From: Peteryoungia rhizophila
GTDB lineage: Bacteria > Pseudomonadota > Alphaproteobacteria > Rhizobiales > Rhizobiaceae
Direction of reading: 5' to 3'
Assembly: GCF_004912145.1 (NCBI RefSeq)
Contig: NZ_STGT01000002.1
Coordinates: 930,001-994,000, forward strand
Length of the DNA: 64,000 nt
Numbering within the stretch: the first letter of the stretch is position 1; the number at the start of each line of letters is the position of its first letter. The notes under the pieces were generated by a model. The model saw only the letters and a list, made by a program, of their open reading frames with translations. It was not told where the DNA came from and made no database searches. This document shows positions 27,381 through 37,631 of the stretch, in pieces. The translations under genes and the position numbers were made by a program.

Positions 27381-28020
27381 TCAAGACGGCGCTGTCGATT
27401 GTGATGTTTTGAGAGCCTGTAGGGTTTCGTGAGCGACCATATTCCACGTTCTAAGTGTTCTCTTGCTATTCTGGATCTGGTTTCTCAGATCCATCTGCAA
27501 GTCATGGTCCGTCATCAGATGGTGGATTGTCGAGGCAAGATTGGATGCATCGTCGGGACTTGCGTGCTCGATGAGGAACCTGTTGTCGGCAAGGAAATTG
27601 CGATCGACTTTGCGGAAGCGCTTCGTTCCCCCGTCATGCAAAGGCATGAAGTCGTGCACCAATGGCACGAAGGCGACGATGGATTTTCGACCAAAAAGTG
27701 CTCTCACCATGTCCATGATCAGCTTCGGCCGGCCCGCAGAGAGGAAGATGCTGTTATCGATCGCGACGGGCTTCAGATGCGCCGCGTGTTTCAGCCAATT
27801 GTCTCCGTTTTTCCTCGCCGTGCCCTGGTTCAAAAATCTGAAGATGAGCGGAAGGATGGGGTTCCTCCCGAAATAAACCTGACCCATTTCTGACCGACGT
27901 CCTTCGGCAGATCGAATGCGACGCTTCCACCTTTGACAGCTTGCCAATTGATTTCGTAAAATTGCTGGGTGCCGAATGAAAACACGACGAACCGGATGTC
28001 GTGCCTGAACGCAGGCCATA
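27381..28020 (-). pseudogene. Degenerate glycosyltransferase
   Basis: Two frames are needed to read this gene. The upstream part (about 27870-28020) gives VFSFGTQQFYEINWQAV, and the downstream part gives SIFLSAGRPKLIMDMVRALF, FVPLVHDFMPLHD and a C-terminal FLIEHASPDDASNLASTIHHLM. The VHDFMPLHD and IEHASPDD elements resemble GT4-type glycosyltransferases, but the middle is shortened. It lies in the same orientation as the ManC fragment, so both may come from one lost polysaccharide locus. Confidence 0.5.
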
Positions 28021-28080
28021 GGTGCGTGCCGCTGATGGTTGTCCTACAGGATCAGCCAGAGCTGCGAACTCGTCGATCAG

Positions 28081-28488
28081 TTAGAGTGGTTGCTTTCCGG
28101 GGGGCTGATCCCGCGCCATCTCGGTCAGGCTCTGAGTGACAAGCCGTCTGAGCCGCCACGAATGGTCGATAGGCGCTCCGGCGGCAGGACGAGGAAGTGG
28201 TGGGTCACCGTGCTTCGGATCGGCGAGGTGGAAGTCCAATCGCTTCAATGTCTCCACCATGCGCGGACTGTCGAGGAAAAAAATGCGTTTGGTGTTTTGC
28301 GGCCGAGAGAACGCCTGCCGCTTCCCGGTTCGCCTTGCCGAGATGACAATTTGGCGGGCTTGCCCGACCGCTGTGGCCTTGAACTCGTCAGATCGGAACC
28401 GCCGCAACTGTCGCGGCGAGACGTCAAGACGATCGGGCACCGCCTCGATCATTCGCATCAATCCAAGGCTAGCCGCAGGCCCAGACAT
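28081..28488 (-). CDS. Unrecognised open frame next to the decayed locus
   Basis: A 135-codon frame with GAGG before its ATG. The product is basic and Arg-rich and shows no family motif that I recognise. Being between a glycosyltransferase remnant and a BLUF gene, it may be another fragment rather than a working gene. Confidence 0.25.
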   Translation of the reverse strand: MSGPAASLGLMRMIEAVPDRLDVSPRQLRRFRSDEFKATAVGQARQIVISARRTGKRQAFSRPQNTKRIFFLDSPRMVETLKRLDFHLADPKHGDPPLPRPAAGAPIDHSWRLRRLVTQSLTEMARDQPPGKQPL

Positions 28489-28500
28489 AGATCCTCACAT

Positions 28501-28962
28501 TCAGAGAAGTCGTATGTCCGAAATCCTCTGCTCGCCATCAGGCGCGCCAGATGGGGTCTCCTTGCCGTTTGCGCTGCTGCGAAGCCGTAGGAAGAAGTCC
28601 GTGACCTCAGCTGGAGTCGTTCGCTCGAGGGCGCCGTCTGCAATCTCGCTTTGGGTCCAGATCCATGTTGCTGCCGGATCGTGCAGCATGGCCCATTCTC
28701 CGAACGCCCGCTCTGCTACATGTTCTGCAACATGCACCTTCACATCGAGGTGGCGGTCATCGCGCTCAATGCGCTCAAGGGCCTTCAGGACCTGCAGCTC
28801 AGGCCCTTCGAGCCACTGCAGGTAGATGTCTGCGCGGCAGATTAGAGCGCCTGTGATGCCGTCCCGAACATTCGCGCGCCGGGCCTCCATGAGGATTCCG
28901 CTTAGAATCGTGCTGTCATAGCCGAAAGGTTGTGACGTGTAGATGGCCCGAAACACATCCAT
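28501..28962 (-). CDS. BLUF-domain blue-light photoreceptor (short)
   Basis: This 153-residue protein is one BLUF domain with a short C-terminal tail. Residues essential for FAD photochemistry are present: Tyr8 (AIYTSQP), Asn31 (ARRANVRDGITGALI) and Gln49 (IYLQWLEGP), plus the FGEWAML segment with the semi-conserved Trp and Met. No output domain is attached, so it probably signals through a protein partner. The start at 28962 was chosen where the BLUF fold begins. It is an apparently intact gene beside decayed ones. Confidence 0.88.
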   Translation of the reverse strand: MDVFRAIYTSQPFGYDSTILSGILMEARRANVRDGITGALICRADIYLQWLEGPELQVLKALERIERDDRHLDVKVHVAEHVAERAFGEWAMLHDPAATWIWTQSEIADGALERTTPAEVTDFFLRLRSSANGKETPSGAPDGEQRISDIRLL

Positions 28963-29681
28963 GCGGTCTTGTCTCCTGTCTTGGGACGTCCTGATTGACG
29001 CTGCCTCGTAACGCGCCACCCGAGGAATGTTGTGAGGCTGCGTCTGCCAGATACGACCTCGAACCGAGAATTTTCATCATACGACCAAGCGTCGAGAAAG
29101 TAGCGAGCCTGAATGTAGCATGCCACTGGGCGAGCTTGCTACAGAGTATTGGAATCCGGCGAGTGTCTCCGTCGCGGCGAATCTGTTGACGGACTCTTTG
29201 CGAGACCAGAGAGTGAACCAGGTTTGCCTGCGCCAGAACTCTATACTGGATCGCAGGTTCGGGTCCCTTCAGGTTCGGGCACCTATCGAGCGGCAATGTT
29301 CCATGCTGAATTATCAGTCGCCTTCAAGGTTGGACGCCAGCGGTGATTGAACAGCACCGGCTTTGCAGGACACGCCAACTCAGGAGAAGCAGGGTCTTTG
29401 ACAAGTAAGACGACGAACACGTTCTCTCTTGAAGTCCGTGCCCGCGCCGTTTGAAAGGCGGCTGAACACGGAGCAGAACAACCGCCTCGATGAACGGCAG
29501 TTTATTCGACTGCTGCCAAGATCGGCTGTTCAGCGGATATGCCGAATGAGTGCCGCCATCGTGATGACGAAGATCCGCACTGAGCGTGACTGGACACTAT
29601 CTATTGGGCCGTTCCCAGATCAACATGCGAGGCAGGTCTGCTTCCGGTGAACGAGCGTGGGCCAGCAAGCGCTTTTGCCGT
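28963..29681. other. Non-coding or decayed gap (719 bases)
   Basis: Short open frames occur on both strands but none carries a family motif or a good ribosome site. The minus-strand 3' end of the large transporter operon (29682) abuts it. I see no tRNA or convincing terminator. Confidence 0.4.
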
Positions 29682-31565
29682 TCAGCGCAGCTGGACGAAA
29701 TGCCCCTGGCTGACTTCGCGGTATTCGCGACGGGGCGGTGTGTAGCCGGTTGGCCGCACCGGGCTTTTCAATTCGTCGATGGCCGCGCTGCGCCTCAAGC
29801 CTCGGCGCTCAGGATCGGGAACCGGCACTGCTGCCAACAGCTTTTTTGTGTAGTCGTGTTGCGGGTTGTCGAAGATCGCGGCGCGCGGACCGATCTCGAC
29901 GATTTCGCCGAGATACATGACAGCAACCCGGTGGCTGATCCGCTCGACCACAGCCATGTCATGGCTGATGAACAGGAAGGCGAGATTGAACTCTTCCTGC
30001 AGGTCCATCAGGAGATTGCAGACCTGTGCCTTGATGGAGACGTCAAGGGCCGAGACGCTCTCGTCGGCGACGATTACCTTGGGATTGAGCGACAGCGCGC
30101 GGGCAATCGCGATGCGCTGGCGCTGGCCGCCGGAAAATTCATGCGGATAACGATCCATCATCTCCGGGGCGAGGCCAACCTTGCTGAGGAGATCCGCAAC
30201 TTTGGCCTGGGCCTCCTGTCGGGTGCCGAGACCATGCTTGAGGTAAGGTTCTGCGATCGTGGCTCCCACCGTCATGCGTGGGTTGAGGCTCGAGAACGGG
30301 TCCTGGAAGATCATCTGCACGCTGCGGCGCATCGCGCGCAGGCTTGGCTGGTCGAGCCTCAGGACGTTGTAGCCGTCGAGATGGACCTCGCCACTCTCAG
30401 GCTCGACGAGACGCGTTATCGAACGCCCGGTGGTCGACTTGCCGCAACCGCTTTCGCCGACGATCGAAAGCGTCTCGCCCTGGAAAAGGTCGAACGAGAC
30501 ATCCTCAACCGCATGCACGGCGCCTGTCTGCCGGCCGAAGAGACCGCTGCGGATGGGGAAGCGTGTCACCAGATTCTTGACCGCAAGCACCGGCGTCTTG
30601 CGTGTGTCGACAGTGTTCGCCACTTCGCTCGGTTCGCTTGCCAGACCAGTGCCGATATCGACGATCGGGAAACGCAGCGGCCAGGCATGGCCGTGCATCG
30701 AGCCGAGTTTCGGCACGGCCGCGAGCAATGCCCGCGTATAGGGATGCTGGCCGCGGTGGAAGACGTCGGCCGTCGCTCCCTGTTCGACCACGTCGCCGCG
30801 CAGCATGACGATGGTGCGTTCGGCGATCTCGGCGACAACGCCCATGTCATGGGTGATGAAGAGAACGGACATGCCGTCTTCCTCCTGCAGCTCCTTGAGC
30901 AAGTCGAGGATCTGGCCCTGAATCGTTACGTCGAGCGCTGTTGTCGGTTCGTCGGCGATCAACAGGTTGGGGCGCGAGGCAAGCGCCATGGCGATCATGA
31001 CGCGTTGTCGCATGCCACCGGAAAACTGGTGCGGATAATCATCAAACCGGCTTGCCGCATTCGGAATGCGTACCTTGTCCAACATGCGGATCGTCTCGGT
31101 ACGGGCCTCTGCTTTTGTCAGGCCTTTGTGCCAGGTCAGCACTTCCGAGATCTGGCGTCCGATCGTGAAGATCGGATTGAGGCTGGTCATCGGCTCCTGG
31201 AAGATCATCGCAGCCTCATTGCCGCGCACCCTCTGCATATCCTTTTCCGTCAGCGCAAGAATGTCCTGCCCGTTCAGCCACACGCGACCTTCGACGCGGC
31301 TCTGTTCCCGGGCCAGCAGCCGCATGATCGACAATGAGGTCACGCTCTTGCCAGAGCCGGATTCGCCGACGATGGCGACAGTCTCACCGGGGTTTACGTC
31401 GAAGGAGATATTGCGCACGACCGTCCGCCAACGACCATCGACGAGAAAGGACGTTGTCAGCCCCTCGACGGAAAGAACTGCGGGTGTCTCTGTCTTGGCG
31501 GCAGCTGGCGTCATGGCTTTCAGGTTCCGATCCTTGCAGTGCGGTTCTGATATCGTCTTGCTCAA
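29682..31565 (-). CDS. gsiA: Fused ABC ATPase, GsiA-like (glutathione/peptide import)
   Basis: This 627-residue protein has two nucleotide-binding domains. Walker A is GESGSGKS and GESGCGKS (about residues 70 and 372), and signatures are FSGGMRQR and FSGGQRQR, each with a Walker B and H-loop. The layout matches GsiA, the ATPase of the glutathione importer. It is the last gene of the operon and its start overlaps the DUF1028 stop by four bases. Peptide transport in general cannot be excluded, but the gamma-glutamyltransferase in the operon supports a gamma-glutamyl substrate. Confidence 0.9.
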   Translation of the reverse strand: MSKTISEPHCKDRNLKAMTPAAAKTETPAVLSVEGLTTSFLVDGRWRTVVRNISFDVNPGETVAIVGESGSGKSVTSLSIMRLLAREQSRVEGRVWLNGQDILALTEKDMQRVRGNEAAMIFQEPMTSLNPIFTIGRQISEVLTWHKGLTKAEARTETIRMLDKVRIPNAASRFDDYPHQFSGGMRQRVMIAMALASRPNLLIADEPTTALDVTIQGQILDLLKELQEEDGMSVLFITHDMGVVAEIAERTIVMLRGDVVEQGATADVFHRGQHPYTRALLAAVPKLGSMHGHAWPLRFPIVDIGTGLASEPSEVANTVDTRKTPVLAVKNLVTRFPIRSGLFGRQTGAVHAVEDVSFDLFQGETLSIVGESGCGKSTTGRSITRLVEPESGEVHLDGYNVLRLDQPSLRAMRRSVQMIFQDPFSSLNPRMTVGATIAEPYLKHGLGTRQEAQAKVADLLSKVGLAPEMMDRYPHEFSGGQRQRIAIARALSLNPKVIVADESVSALDVSIKAQVCNLLMDLQEEFNLAFLFISHDMAVVERISHRVAVMYLGEIVEIGPRAAIFDNPQHDYTKKLLAAVPVPDPERRGLRRSAAIDELKSPVRPTGYTPPRREYREVSQGHFVQLR

Positions 31566-32320
31566 GTGAGCTTCAGCGGCGTGGCATAGGAAGGCGAAGC
31601 GCGACCTGCTGCGATGCGGGCCGCTTCAAGGGCAGCAATCTTCTCGTCGATCAGTCGCCGGTCTGTCAGGCCATGTGGATTGGTGCGGGTCGGCATTGTC
31701 TCCGCAACGTGCAGGTAACGCTCCTGGGCCACCGCATATAGCCTCCGTAATTCCGCCAGCGGATCGGGATGGTCGTCTGCGCGAATGTCGAGCCATGCAA
31801 AATCCTGATCTCTGTAGATCTTCAGTGCCGCCGATTGCCGCCCACGCTTGTCGCCTCCCGCGGCCTCGCCAGCATCCATGGCAGCCAGAAGCCGCTCGGC
31901 GAGTGGTGCGCCTGCAGTTTCCTTGTAGACGCGCACGGTCTCGGCAATGACCCGGGGGCCGGCGAGCATGTTGCCGGCAACCGAGACATTGTCGTCCACA
32001 AGGTGGCCGGCCCAGTCGATGCATTTCTCACCCGTGAATGCTGCATTGCGGCCTTCACCGTCGATCAGATGCATCTGCCTTTGTTGGCATCCGTCATCGC
32101 GATCCGTCAGGGTTGCGAGGATCCAGTCCGGCGACAGGCCCTCGGCCAGTAACGTCAGGCCATCGCTACCATAGAGCGGGCTGATGAAGGCCTGGGTGGC
32201 AATTGCGCCGATCCCGCCGCGCATGAAGGGGACGATGGCACCGACCGCGAAAAAGCGGCTGGCAACGGCGATGCCGAGATGGCCGGTGTCAGGATCACGC
32301 GCAACGATGGACCAGGTCAT
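31562..32320 (-). CDS. DUF1028 protein (putative Ntn-type hydrolase)
   Basis: This 252-residue protein of the DUF1028 family starts TWSIVARDPDTGHLGIAVASR and continues PFMRGGIGAIATQAF and HLIDGEGRNAAFTGEKC, all typical. The family resembles Ntn hydrolases and is often found beside amino-acid or peptide catabolic genes, but no reaction is established. It lies three bases after the gamma-glutamyltransferase gene, which suggests a linked step such as cleavage of a product. Confidence 0.88.
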   Translation of the reverse strand: MTWSIVARDPDTGHLGIAVASRFFAVGAIVPFMRGGIGAIATQAFISPLYGSDGLTLLAEGLSPDWILATLTDRDDGCQQRQMHLIDGEGRNAAFTGEKCIDWAGHLVDDNVSVAGNMLAGPRVIAETVRVYKETAGAPLAERLLAAMDAGEAAGGDKRGRQSAALKIYRDQDFAWLDIRADDHPDPLAELRRLYAVAQERYLHVAETMPTRTNPHGLTDRRLIDEKIAALEAARIAAGRASPSYATPLKLT

Positions 32321-32323
32321 GGA

Positions 32324-34123
32324 TTATCTCCCGATCGCGTAGGCTTGCATGAGCCTTGGCGTCGCCGCTGCCCGCAGCAGTCCATCAGCATCACGACGTG
32401 CCGCAGTGAGCCGGCCGACAGTCCAGGGATCAGCCTCGGTGATGTCGTGGCCCATGGCCTTCAGCGCCTTGATCGTCTCTGCGCCGATGGAGCTTTCGAT
32501 CATCACATTGCCCGGCTGGCTGGTGCGCGGATAGAAGGAGCCGGGGAAATGCGCCGTGTGGAACAGCGGCATGTCGATCGCGGCCTGCAGGTTCTGCTTG
32601 TGATGCACATAGCGCAGGAAGAAGGACAGCTGCCACTGGTCCTGCTGGTCGCCGCCAGGCGTTCCAAACGCCAGGGTAGGACGACCTTCGTAGAGCGCGA
32701 TCGATGGTGTCAGCGTGGTGCGGGGCCGCTTACCGGGCGCGAGCGAGGTTGGAAGACCGGGCTTCAGCCAGAACATCTGGGCGCGCGAATTGAGGCAGAA
32801 ACCGAGACCGGGGATGATCGGCGAGGATTGCAGCCAGCCGCCCGACGGCGTGACCGAGACCATATTGCCCTCGCGGTCGATAACGTCGATGTGGACTGTG
32901 TCGCCGCGCTTTTCCGTCAGATGCGACATGGTCGGCTCATAGACGGCGCCCGTGCCGGACATGGATGCCAGCATCTCCATCGTCAGGTCATGCTGGCTTT
33001 CGAAACCAGGCAATCGGCCCGGACGCAAGTCCATGGAGGCGGTGGTGCCGATCAGCTTGCGGCGCTCGTCATTGTAGGCATCCGACAACAGGTGTTGCAT
33101 CGGTATGCTGGCAAAGGCCGGGTCGCCGTAATAGACCTCGCGGTCGGCATAGGCGAGTTTCATCGTTTCGACGACCGTGTGGACGAAATCTGGACCCAGC
33201 GGGTCCATGGCGCCGACATCAAAACCCTTCAGCAGCGCCAGCGATTGCAGCAGCACAGGCCCCTGGCCCCATGGCCCCGTCTTGGCGATTGTCCAGCCGT
33301 GATAGTCAAAGGTTTGCGGCGCTTCCACCGTTGCCGACCAGCCGGCCATATCGGCTGCGGTGAGCACGCCCTTGTGGCGACTGCCGCTGGCATCCATCAC
33401 TTCGGCGGTCTTCAGATAGTCCTCGATCGCCTCGGCGACGAAGCCGCGGTAGAAGGCGTCGCGGGCCGCGTCGATCTGGTTCTCGCGACCAGTGGCGCTT
33501 TCGGCTTCGGTGACGATACGGCTATAGGTGGCGGCGAGAACCGGATTGCGAAACAGCGCATGCGGCTCGGGCGCCACGCCCCCCGGCAGCCAGGTCTCGT
33601 AGGATGTCGGCCATTCCTTCTCGAAGAAATCGGCTAGTCCCTTGATGGTGGCCGAGACGCGCGGCAGCATCGGGTGGCCGTGTTCGGCATAGTGGATTGC
33701 CGGCTCCAGCACGTCGCGCACGCTCATCGTGCCGTAATTACGCAGCATCAGCATCCAGCCGTCGAAGGCTCCGGGAATGACGGTGGCGAGTAAGCCGTCG
33801 CCGGGGATCAACGTCAGCCCTTCGGCTGTATAATGCTCGATCGTCGCCCCGGCCGGAGCCGGTCCCTGCGCACAGATCACCTCCACCTTGCCGGTCTTTG
33901 CCGAATAGATCAGCGCCGGCATGTCGCCGCCCGGACCCACCAGATGCGGCTCCAGAATCTGCAGCACAAACCCGGTCGCAACCGCCGCATCGAAAGCATT
34001 GCCGCCCTTTTCCAGGATGCTCATGCCGACGGCAGAGGCGATCCAATGGGTGGAGGTGACGACACCAAATGTGCCGAGGATCTCCGGGCGGGTGGTAAAC
34101 TCAGTCATCCAGTATTCCTTCAC
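32324..34123 (-). CDS. Gamma-glutamyltransferase family hydrolase (cytosolic)
   Basis: This 599-residue member of the GGT family (an Ntn hydrolase precursor) would self-cleave at Thr in the motif DTVHIDVIDREGN and release or transfer the gamma-glutamyl group. The N-terminal GNAFDAAVATGFVLQILEPH, GPGGD and late RAQMFW, PGKRPRTTLTPSI are family marks. No signal peptide is present (TEFTTRPEILGTFGVV), so it is cytosolic, unlike E. coli Ggt. With a GsiABCD-like importer the model is uptake of intact glutathione or a relative and internal breakdown. Confidence 0.92.
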   Translation of the reverse strand: MKEYWMTEFTTRPEILGTFGVVTSTHWIASAVGMSILEKGGNAFDAAVATGFVLQILEPHLVGPGGDMPALIYSAKTGKVEVICAQGPAPAGATIEHYTAEGLTLIPGDGLLATVIPGAFDGWMLMLRNYGTMSVRDVLEPAIHYAEHGHPMLPRVSATIKGLADFFEKEWPTSYETWLPGGVAPEPHALFRNPVLAATYSRIVTEAESATGRENQIDAARDAFYRGFVAEAIEDYLKTAEVMDASGSRHKGVLTAADMAGWSATVEAPQTFDYHGWTIAKTGPWGQGPVLLQSLALLKGFDVGAMDPLGPDFVHTVVETMKLAYADREVYYGDPAFASIPMQHLLSDAYNDERRKLIGTTASMDLRPGRLPGFESQHDLTMEMLASMSGTGAVYEPTMSHLTEKRGDTVHIDVIDREGNMVSVTPSGGWLQSSPIIPGLGFCLNSRAQMFWLKPGLPTSLAPGKRPRTTLTPSIALYEGRPTLAFGTPGGDQQDQWQLSFFLRYVHHKQNLQAAIDMPLFHTAHFPGSFYPRTSQPGNVMIESSIGAETIKALKAMGHDITEADPWTVGRLTAARRDADGLLRAAATPRLMQAYAIGR

Positions 34124-34135
34124 GATGTCGTCTTT

Positions 34136-35011
34136 TTAGGATTCCCGGGGGTCGAGCGCATCGCGCAGGCCATCACCGAGCAGGTTGAAACCGATCACGA
34201 CCAGGAAGATCGCCGCACCTGGCCACATGGCCATCCAGGGTGCCTGATCGAGGAAGTTCTTCGCGACATTGAGCATCGAGCCCCAGCTTGGAGCGGGAGG
34301 CTGTTGGCCAAGCCCCAGGAAGGAGAGGCTCGCTTCCGCAATGATGGCGGTTGCCACCGTCAGTGTCGCCTGGACGATGATCGGCGCGGTGATGTTGGGC
34401 AGGATGTAGCGGAGCATGATGTCGAGATGGCCAAGGCCGATCGAGCGGGCACCTTCGACATAATCCTCCATCTTGACCGCCAGTACCTGGCCACGGGTCA
34501 GCCGGACGAAGACCGGCATGGCCGACAGGCCGATGGCAATCATCGCATTGCTGAGACTTGGTCCGAGAAAGGCGGCGAGTGCGATCGCCATGATCAGGAA
34601 GGGCAGGGCGAGGAACGCCTCGGTGATGCGCGAGATGACCTGATCGACCCAGCCGCCGAAATAGCCGGCAATCAGGCCGAAGGGAACGCCGATGACGACC
34701 GCGATCACGACCGAAAATATGCCCGCCATCAGCGAGGCCTGCGCCCCCCAGATCATCCGGGACAGGATATCGCGGCCGATATCGTCGGTGCCCATCCAGT
34801 GCGCAGCGGATGGTGCCTTGCGGATGGCAGTCCAGCTGGTGGCCAGCGGATCGGCAATCGGTAAAAGGGGGGCCGAGAGTGCCAGGAGCGCAAAGAAGAG
34901 GATGATGCAGAGGCCAACCAGGGCGCTGCGATTGGCTTTCAGCTTGCGCCAGGCCCGATTGCCGCTTTTGGGCGGCGTCACCACGGCCGCTGTCTGTTGA
35001 AGCGTCGTCAT
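34136..35011 (-). CDS. gsiD: ABC permease, GsiD/DppC type
   Basis: This 291-residue permease has an N-terminal cytosolic stretch (TTLQQTAAVVTPPKSGNRAWRKLKANRSAL). It then has about six helices, MGTDDIGRDILSRMIWGAQASLMAG in the first loop and an EAA region EGARSIGLGHLDIMLRYILPN. ATG 35011 overlaps the end of the partner permease gene by four bases. The longer frame to 35521 is a shadow of that gene. Confidence 0.92.
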   Translation of the reverse strand: MTTLQQTAAVVTPPKSGNRAWRKLKANRSALVGLCIILFFALLALSAPLLPIADPLATSWTAIRKAPSAAHWMGTDDIGRDILSRMIWGAQASLMAGIFSVVIAVVIGVPFGLIAGYFGGWVDQVISRITEAFLALPFLIMAIALAAFLGPSLSNAMIAIGLSAMPVFVRLTRGQVLAVKMEDYVEGARSIGLGHLDIMLRYILPNITAPIIVQATLTVATAIIAEASLSFLGLGQQPPAPSWGSMLNVAKNFLDQAPWMAMWPGAAIFLVVIGFNLLGDGLRDALDPRES

Positions 35012-35961
35012 AGGCTGGCCCTCATGCGCGGATTGAGGAGGACATAGAGCACGTCGGCCACCAGGTTCATCAGGATGAAGCCGATGGCGGTGCACAGAAC
35101 CACGCCCTGCACGACGGCATAGTCGCGGTTGAACACGGCATCGACGATCAGCTTGCCGAAGCCCGGAATGGTGAAGATCTGCTCGGTCAGTACGGCGCCG
35201 GCCAGCAGTTCGCCGAACAGAAGAGCGCTCAAGGTGACGATCGGCAGCAAGGCATTGCGGAAGGTATGGCTGAGGATGACGACCCGTTCCGACAGTCCCT
35301 TGGCGCGCGCCGTGCGGATGTAATCGGCCTTCATGACGCTCAGCATGGCCGAACGGGTGTGGCGCATCAAGGTGGCGGCGAGTGCTGTGCCTAGCACGAA
35401 GGCCGGCATGATCATGGTTTCGATCGAGCGGACGGGATCGACGAAGATCGATTCGTAGCCGGAGGCCGGCAACCAGCCGAGTTTTACCGAGACCAGCAGG
35501 ATCAGCATGATGCCAAGCCAAAAATTCGGGATCGATAGGCCGGATAGTGCGACGATATTGGCGATATAGTCGATGACCGTGTTCTTCTTGACTGCCGCCA
35601 GGATGCCCATCGGCACGCCGATGACAAAGGCGAAAATCATCGACATGATTGCTAGCTGGATGGTGACCGGCAACTTTTCCCCGATCAGTTCGAGCACCGG
35701 CTGGTTGGTGCGCAGCGACATGCCGAAATCACCCTGCAGCACATTGGCGATCCAGTAGCCATATTGGTAGATGACGGGATCGTTCAGGCGGTATTTCTCG
35801 CGCAGGAACTCGATGACCTGCGGATCGCGCTCTTCGCCGGCCATGGCGAGGATCGGGTCGCCCGGCAGCAGCTTCTGCAGCGAGAAGACGAAGATCGACA
35901 CGATCAACAGCGTCGGGATGGCGACCAGCAGCCGTTTTCCGATGTAGATATGCATGAACAT
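35008..35961 (-). CDS. gsiC: ABC permease, GsiC/DppB type
   Basis: This 317-residue permease of the DppB class starts IYIGKRLLVAIPTLLIVSIFVFSL. It has the class motif LLPGDPILAM and EAA sequence YIRTARAKGLSERVVILSHTFRNALLP. It forms the membrane channel with the 34136-35011 product. The first of two close ATGs was taken as start. Confidence 0.92.
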   Translation of the reverse strand: MFMHIYIGKRLLVAIPTLLIVSIFVFSLQKLLPGDPILAMAGEERDPQVIEFLREKYRLNDPVIYQYGYWIANVLQGDFGMSLRTNQPVLELIGEKLPVTIQLAIMSMIFAFVIGVPMGILAAVKKNTVIDYIANIVALSGLSIPNFWLGIMLILLVSVKLGWLPASGYESIFVDPVRSIETMIMPAFVLGTALAATLMRHTRSAMLSVMKADYIRTARAKGLSERVVILSHTFRNALLPIVTLSALLFGELLAGAVLTEQIFTIPGFGKLIVDAVFNRDYAVVQGVVLCTAIGFILMNLVADVLYVLLNPRMRASL

Positions 35962-36025
35962 CCGGTCCTGATTTTAGGAAGTCCCTGCGGAGCGGCTGGC
36001 GCCCCGCAGGTGTGATCGGGAAGGA

Positions 36026-37534
36026 TCAGCCCTTCTTGACGCCGAGCAGGCGGATCATGCCGTCCGGCGACGGAACGAAGCCGGTCACATCTTTCTTGGT
36101 CGCCCAGATCCACGACTGGTGGCCGAGGTAGATCACCGGCAGGTCGTCGTTGAGGATCTTGCCGGCCGCATCGTATTTCTGCTTGCGCACGGCATCGTCC
36201 GCCGAGGCGCGGGCTTCGTTCAGAAGGGTATCGACTTCCGGATTGCAGTATTTGGTGTCGTTGATACCGCCCTCGCAGGTGACGAACTGGTGCAGGTTGC
36301 CATCGGGATCGACGCGGCCGGACCAGTCCGAGCGGCTGAGCTGATAATTGCCGGCGGTCTGTTCGCTGAGCAGAGTGGCAAACTCGGTGGTCTTCAGGCT
36401 GACATCGAAGCCGGCCTCGGCCACCATTGCCTGGACGATCTGCATCATCTGGGCGGCAACCGGATTGTTGGGGACCTGCATTTCGATCGGGACGCGCTCG
36501 AAACCGGCTTCCTTGATCAGGGCTTTGGCCTTTTCGAGGTCACGGGCCGGAACTGGTACGTCCTTGTTGAACCATGGGCTGTTCGGCGGGAAGGGCTGGT
36601 TGCCGCCAACCGCCGTGCCTTCATAGACGACCTGGTTCAGCGCTTCGCGGTCGATGGCCAGCGAAAAGGCCTGGCGCAGACGCTTGTCCTTGGCCAAGGG
36701 ATTGTCGGCGCGCGCGCCATTGGCAATGTTCACATAGAGCGCCATGTAGCCAATATTGACGACGTCGGCATAGGTGAGGCTGTCGTCGGCCTTGACGGAT
36801 GCCGCATCGGTCGCGGCCAGCCGCTCGATCATGTCGAGTTCGCCGGAGCGGAGGTTGGCCAGCCGCACCGTGGTGTCGGGGATCGGCAGGTAGGTCACCT
36901 TGTCGATGAAGACCTTGTCCTTGTCCCAGTAGTCGGCGAACTTTTCGAGCACGATACGATCCTGCTGGATGCGCTCGACGAACTTGAACGGTCCAGCGCA
37001 GACTGGCGCGGAGCCGAAATTGGCACCGAGTTCGGTGGCAGCCTTCGGTGAGACGATCATTCCGGCACGGTCCGAGAGCTGCGCGAGCAGCGTGACATCG
37101 GGCGCCTTGAGCGTGAATTTGACCTCGTAGTCGCCGGTGGCTTCTACCTTCGAGACCGAGCTCAGCTCGCTCTTGCGACGCGATTCCGGCAAGGTCATGT
37201 TGCGCTCGATGGTGGCAACGACGGCGGCAGCATTGAGTGGTGTGTCATCATGAAACTTGACGCCTTCGCGCAGCTTCATGGTCAGTTCCTTGCCATCGGC
37301 GGACCAAGCCCATTCGGTCGCAAGTTGCGGCACGATCTTCAGGTCTGGTGAAACGTCGACAAGCTTGTCGCACATGGCCGTGTAGACGATGCGGCCGACA
37401 AAGGTCCGCGATTGGGCAGGGTCGAGCACGTCGGCGTCGTCCTGCAGGCCGATGCGCAGTTCGGCAGACTGGGCGGGGCCCGCAAGCATGGCGCTCGCCA
37501 GGAGTATGGTGGATAAACGCGACATTATCTTCAT
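36026..37534 (-). CDS. gsiB: ABC substrate-binding protein, GsiB/DppA class
   Basis: This 502-residue periplasmic protein has a signal peptide (KIMSRLSTILLASAMLAGPAQSA). SBP_bac_5 marks are LQDDADVLDPAQSRTFVGR, LVDVSPDLKIVPQLATEW, LREGVKFHDDTPLNAAAV and LRQAFSLAIDREALNQVVYEG. The start at 37534 was preferred to 37570 because AGAGGA stands nine bases upstream and the signal peptide then begins normally. It is the first structural gene after the regulator; ligand class (gamma-glutamyl peptide) is inferred from the GGT. Confidence 0.9.
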   Translation of the reverse strand: MKIMSRLSTILLASAMLAGPAQSAELRIGLQDDADVLDPAQSRTFVGRIVYTAMCDKLVDVSPDLKIVPQLATEWAWSADGKELTMKLREGVKFHDDTPLNAAAVVATIERNMTLPESRRKSELSSVSKVEATGDYEVKFTLKAPDVTLLAQLSDRAGMIVSPKAATELGANFGSAPVCAGPFKFVERIQQDRIVLEKFADYWDKDKVFIDKVTYLPIPDTTVRLANLRSGELDMIERLAATDAASVKADDSLTYADVVNIGYMALYVNIANGARADNPLAKDKRLRQAFSLAIDREALNQVVYEGTAVGGNQPFPPNSPWFNKDVPVPARDLEKAKALIKEAGFERVPIEMQVPNNPVAAQMMQIVQAMVAEAGFDVSLKTTEFATLLSEQTAGNYQLSRSDWSGRVDPDGNLHQFVTCEGGINDTKYCNPEVDTLLNEARASADDAVRKQKYDAAGKILNDDLPVIYLGHQSWIWATKKDVTGFVPSPDGMIRLLGVKKG

Positions 37535-37631
37535 GGTCGAAAATCCTCTGGTCTGGTTTTCTGTTTTCATGGATGTCGCCGGTTATGGCTCCGGCGTTCA
37601 GGTCTGGCCGGCGATTGCCGGAATGCGTCTG

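Noticed and set aside
29586-31337. 583-codon plus-strand open frame
   Set aside because: Antisense to the fused GsiA-like ATPase, whose two sets of Walker and signature motifs are intact.
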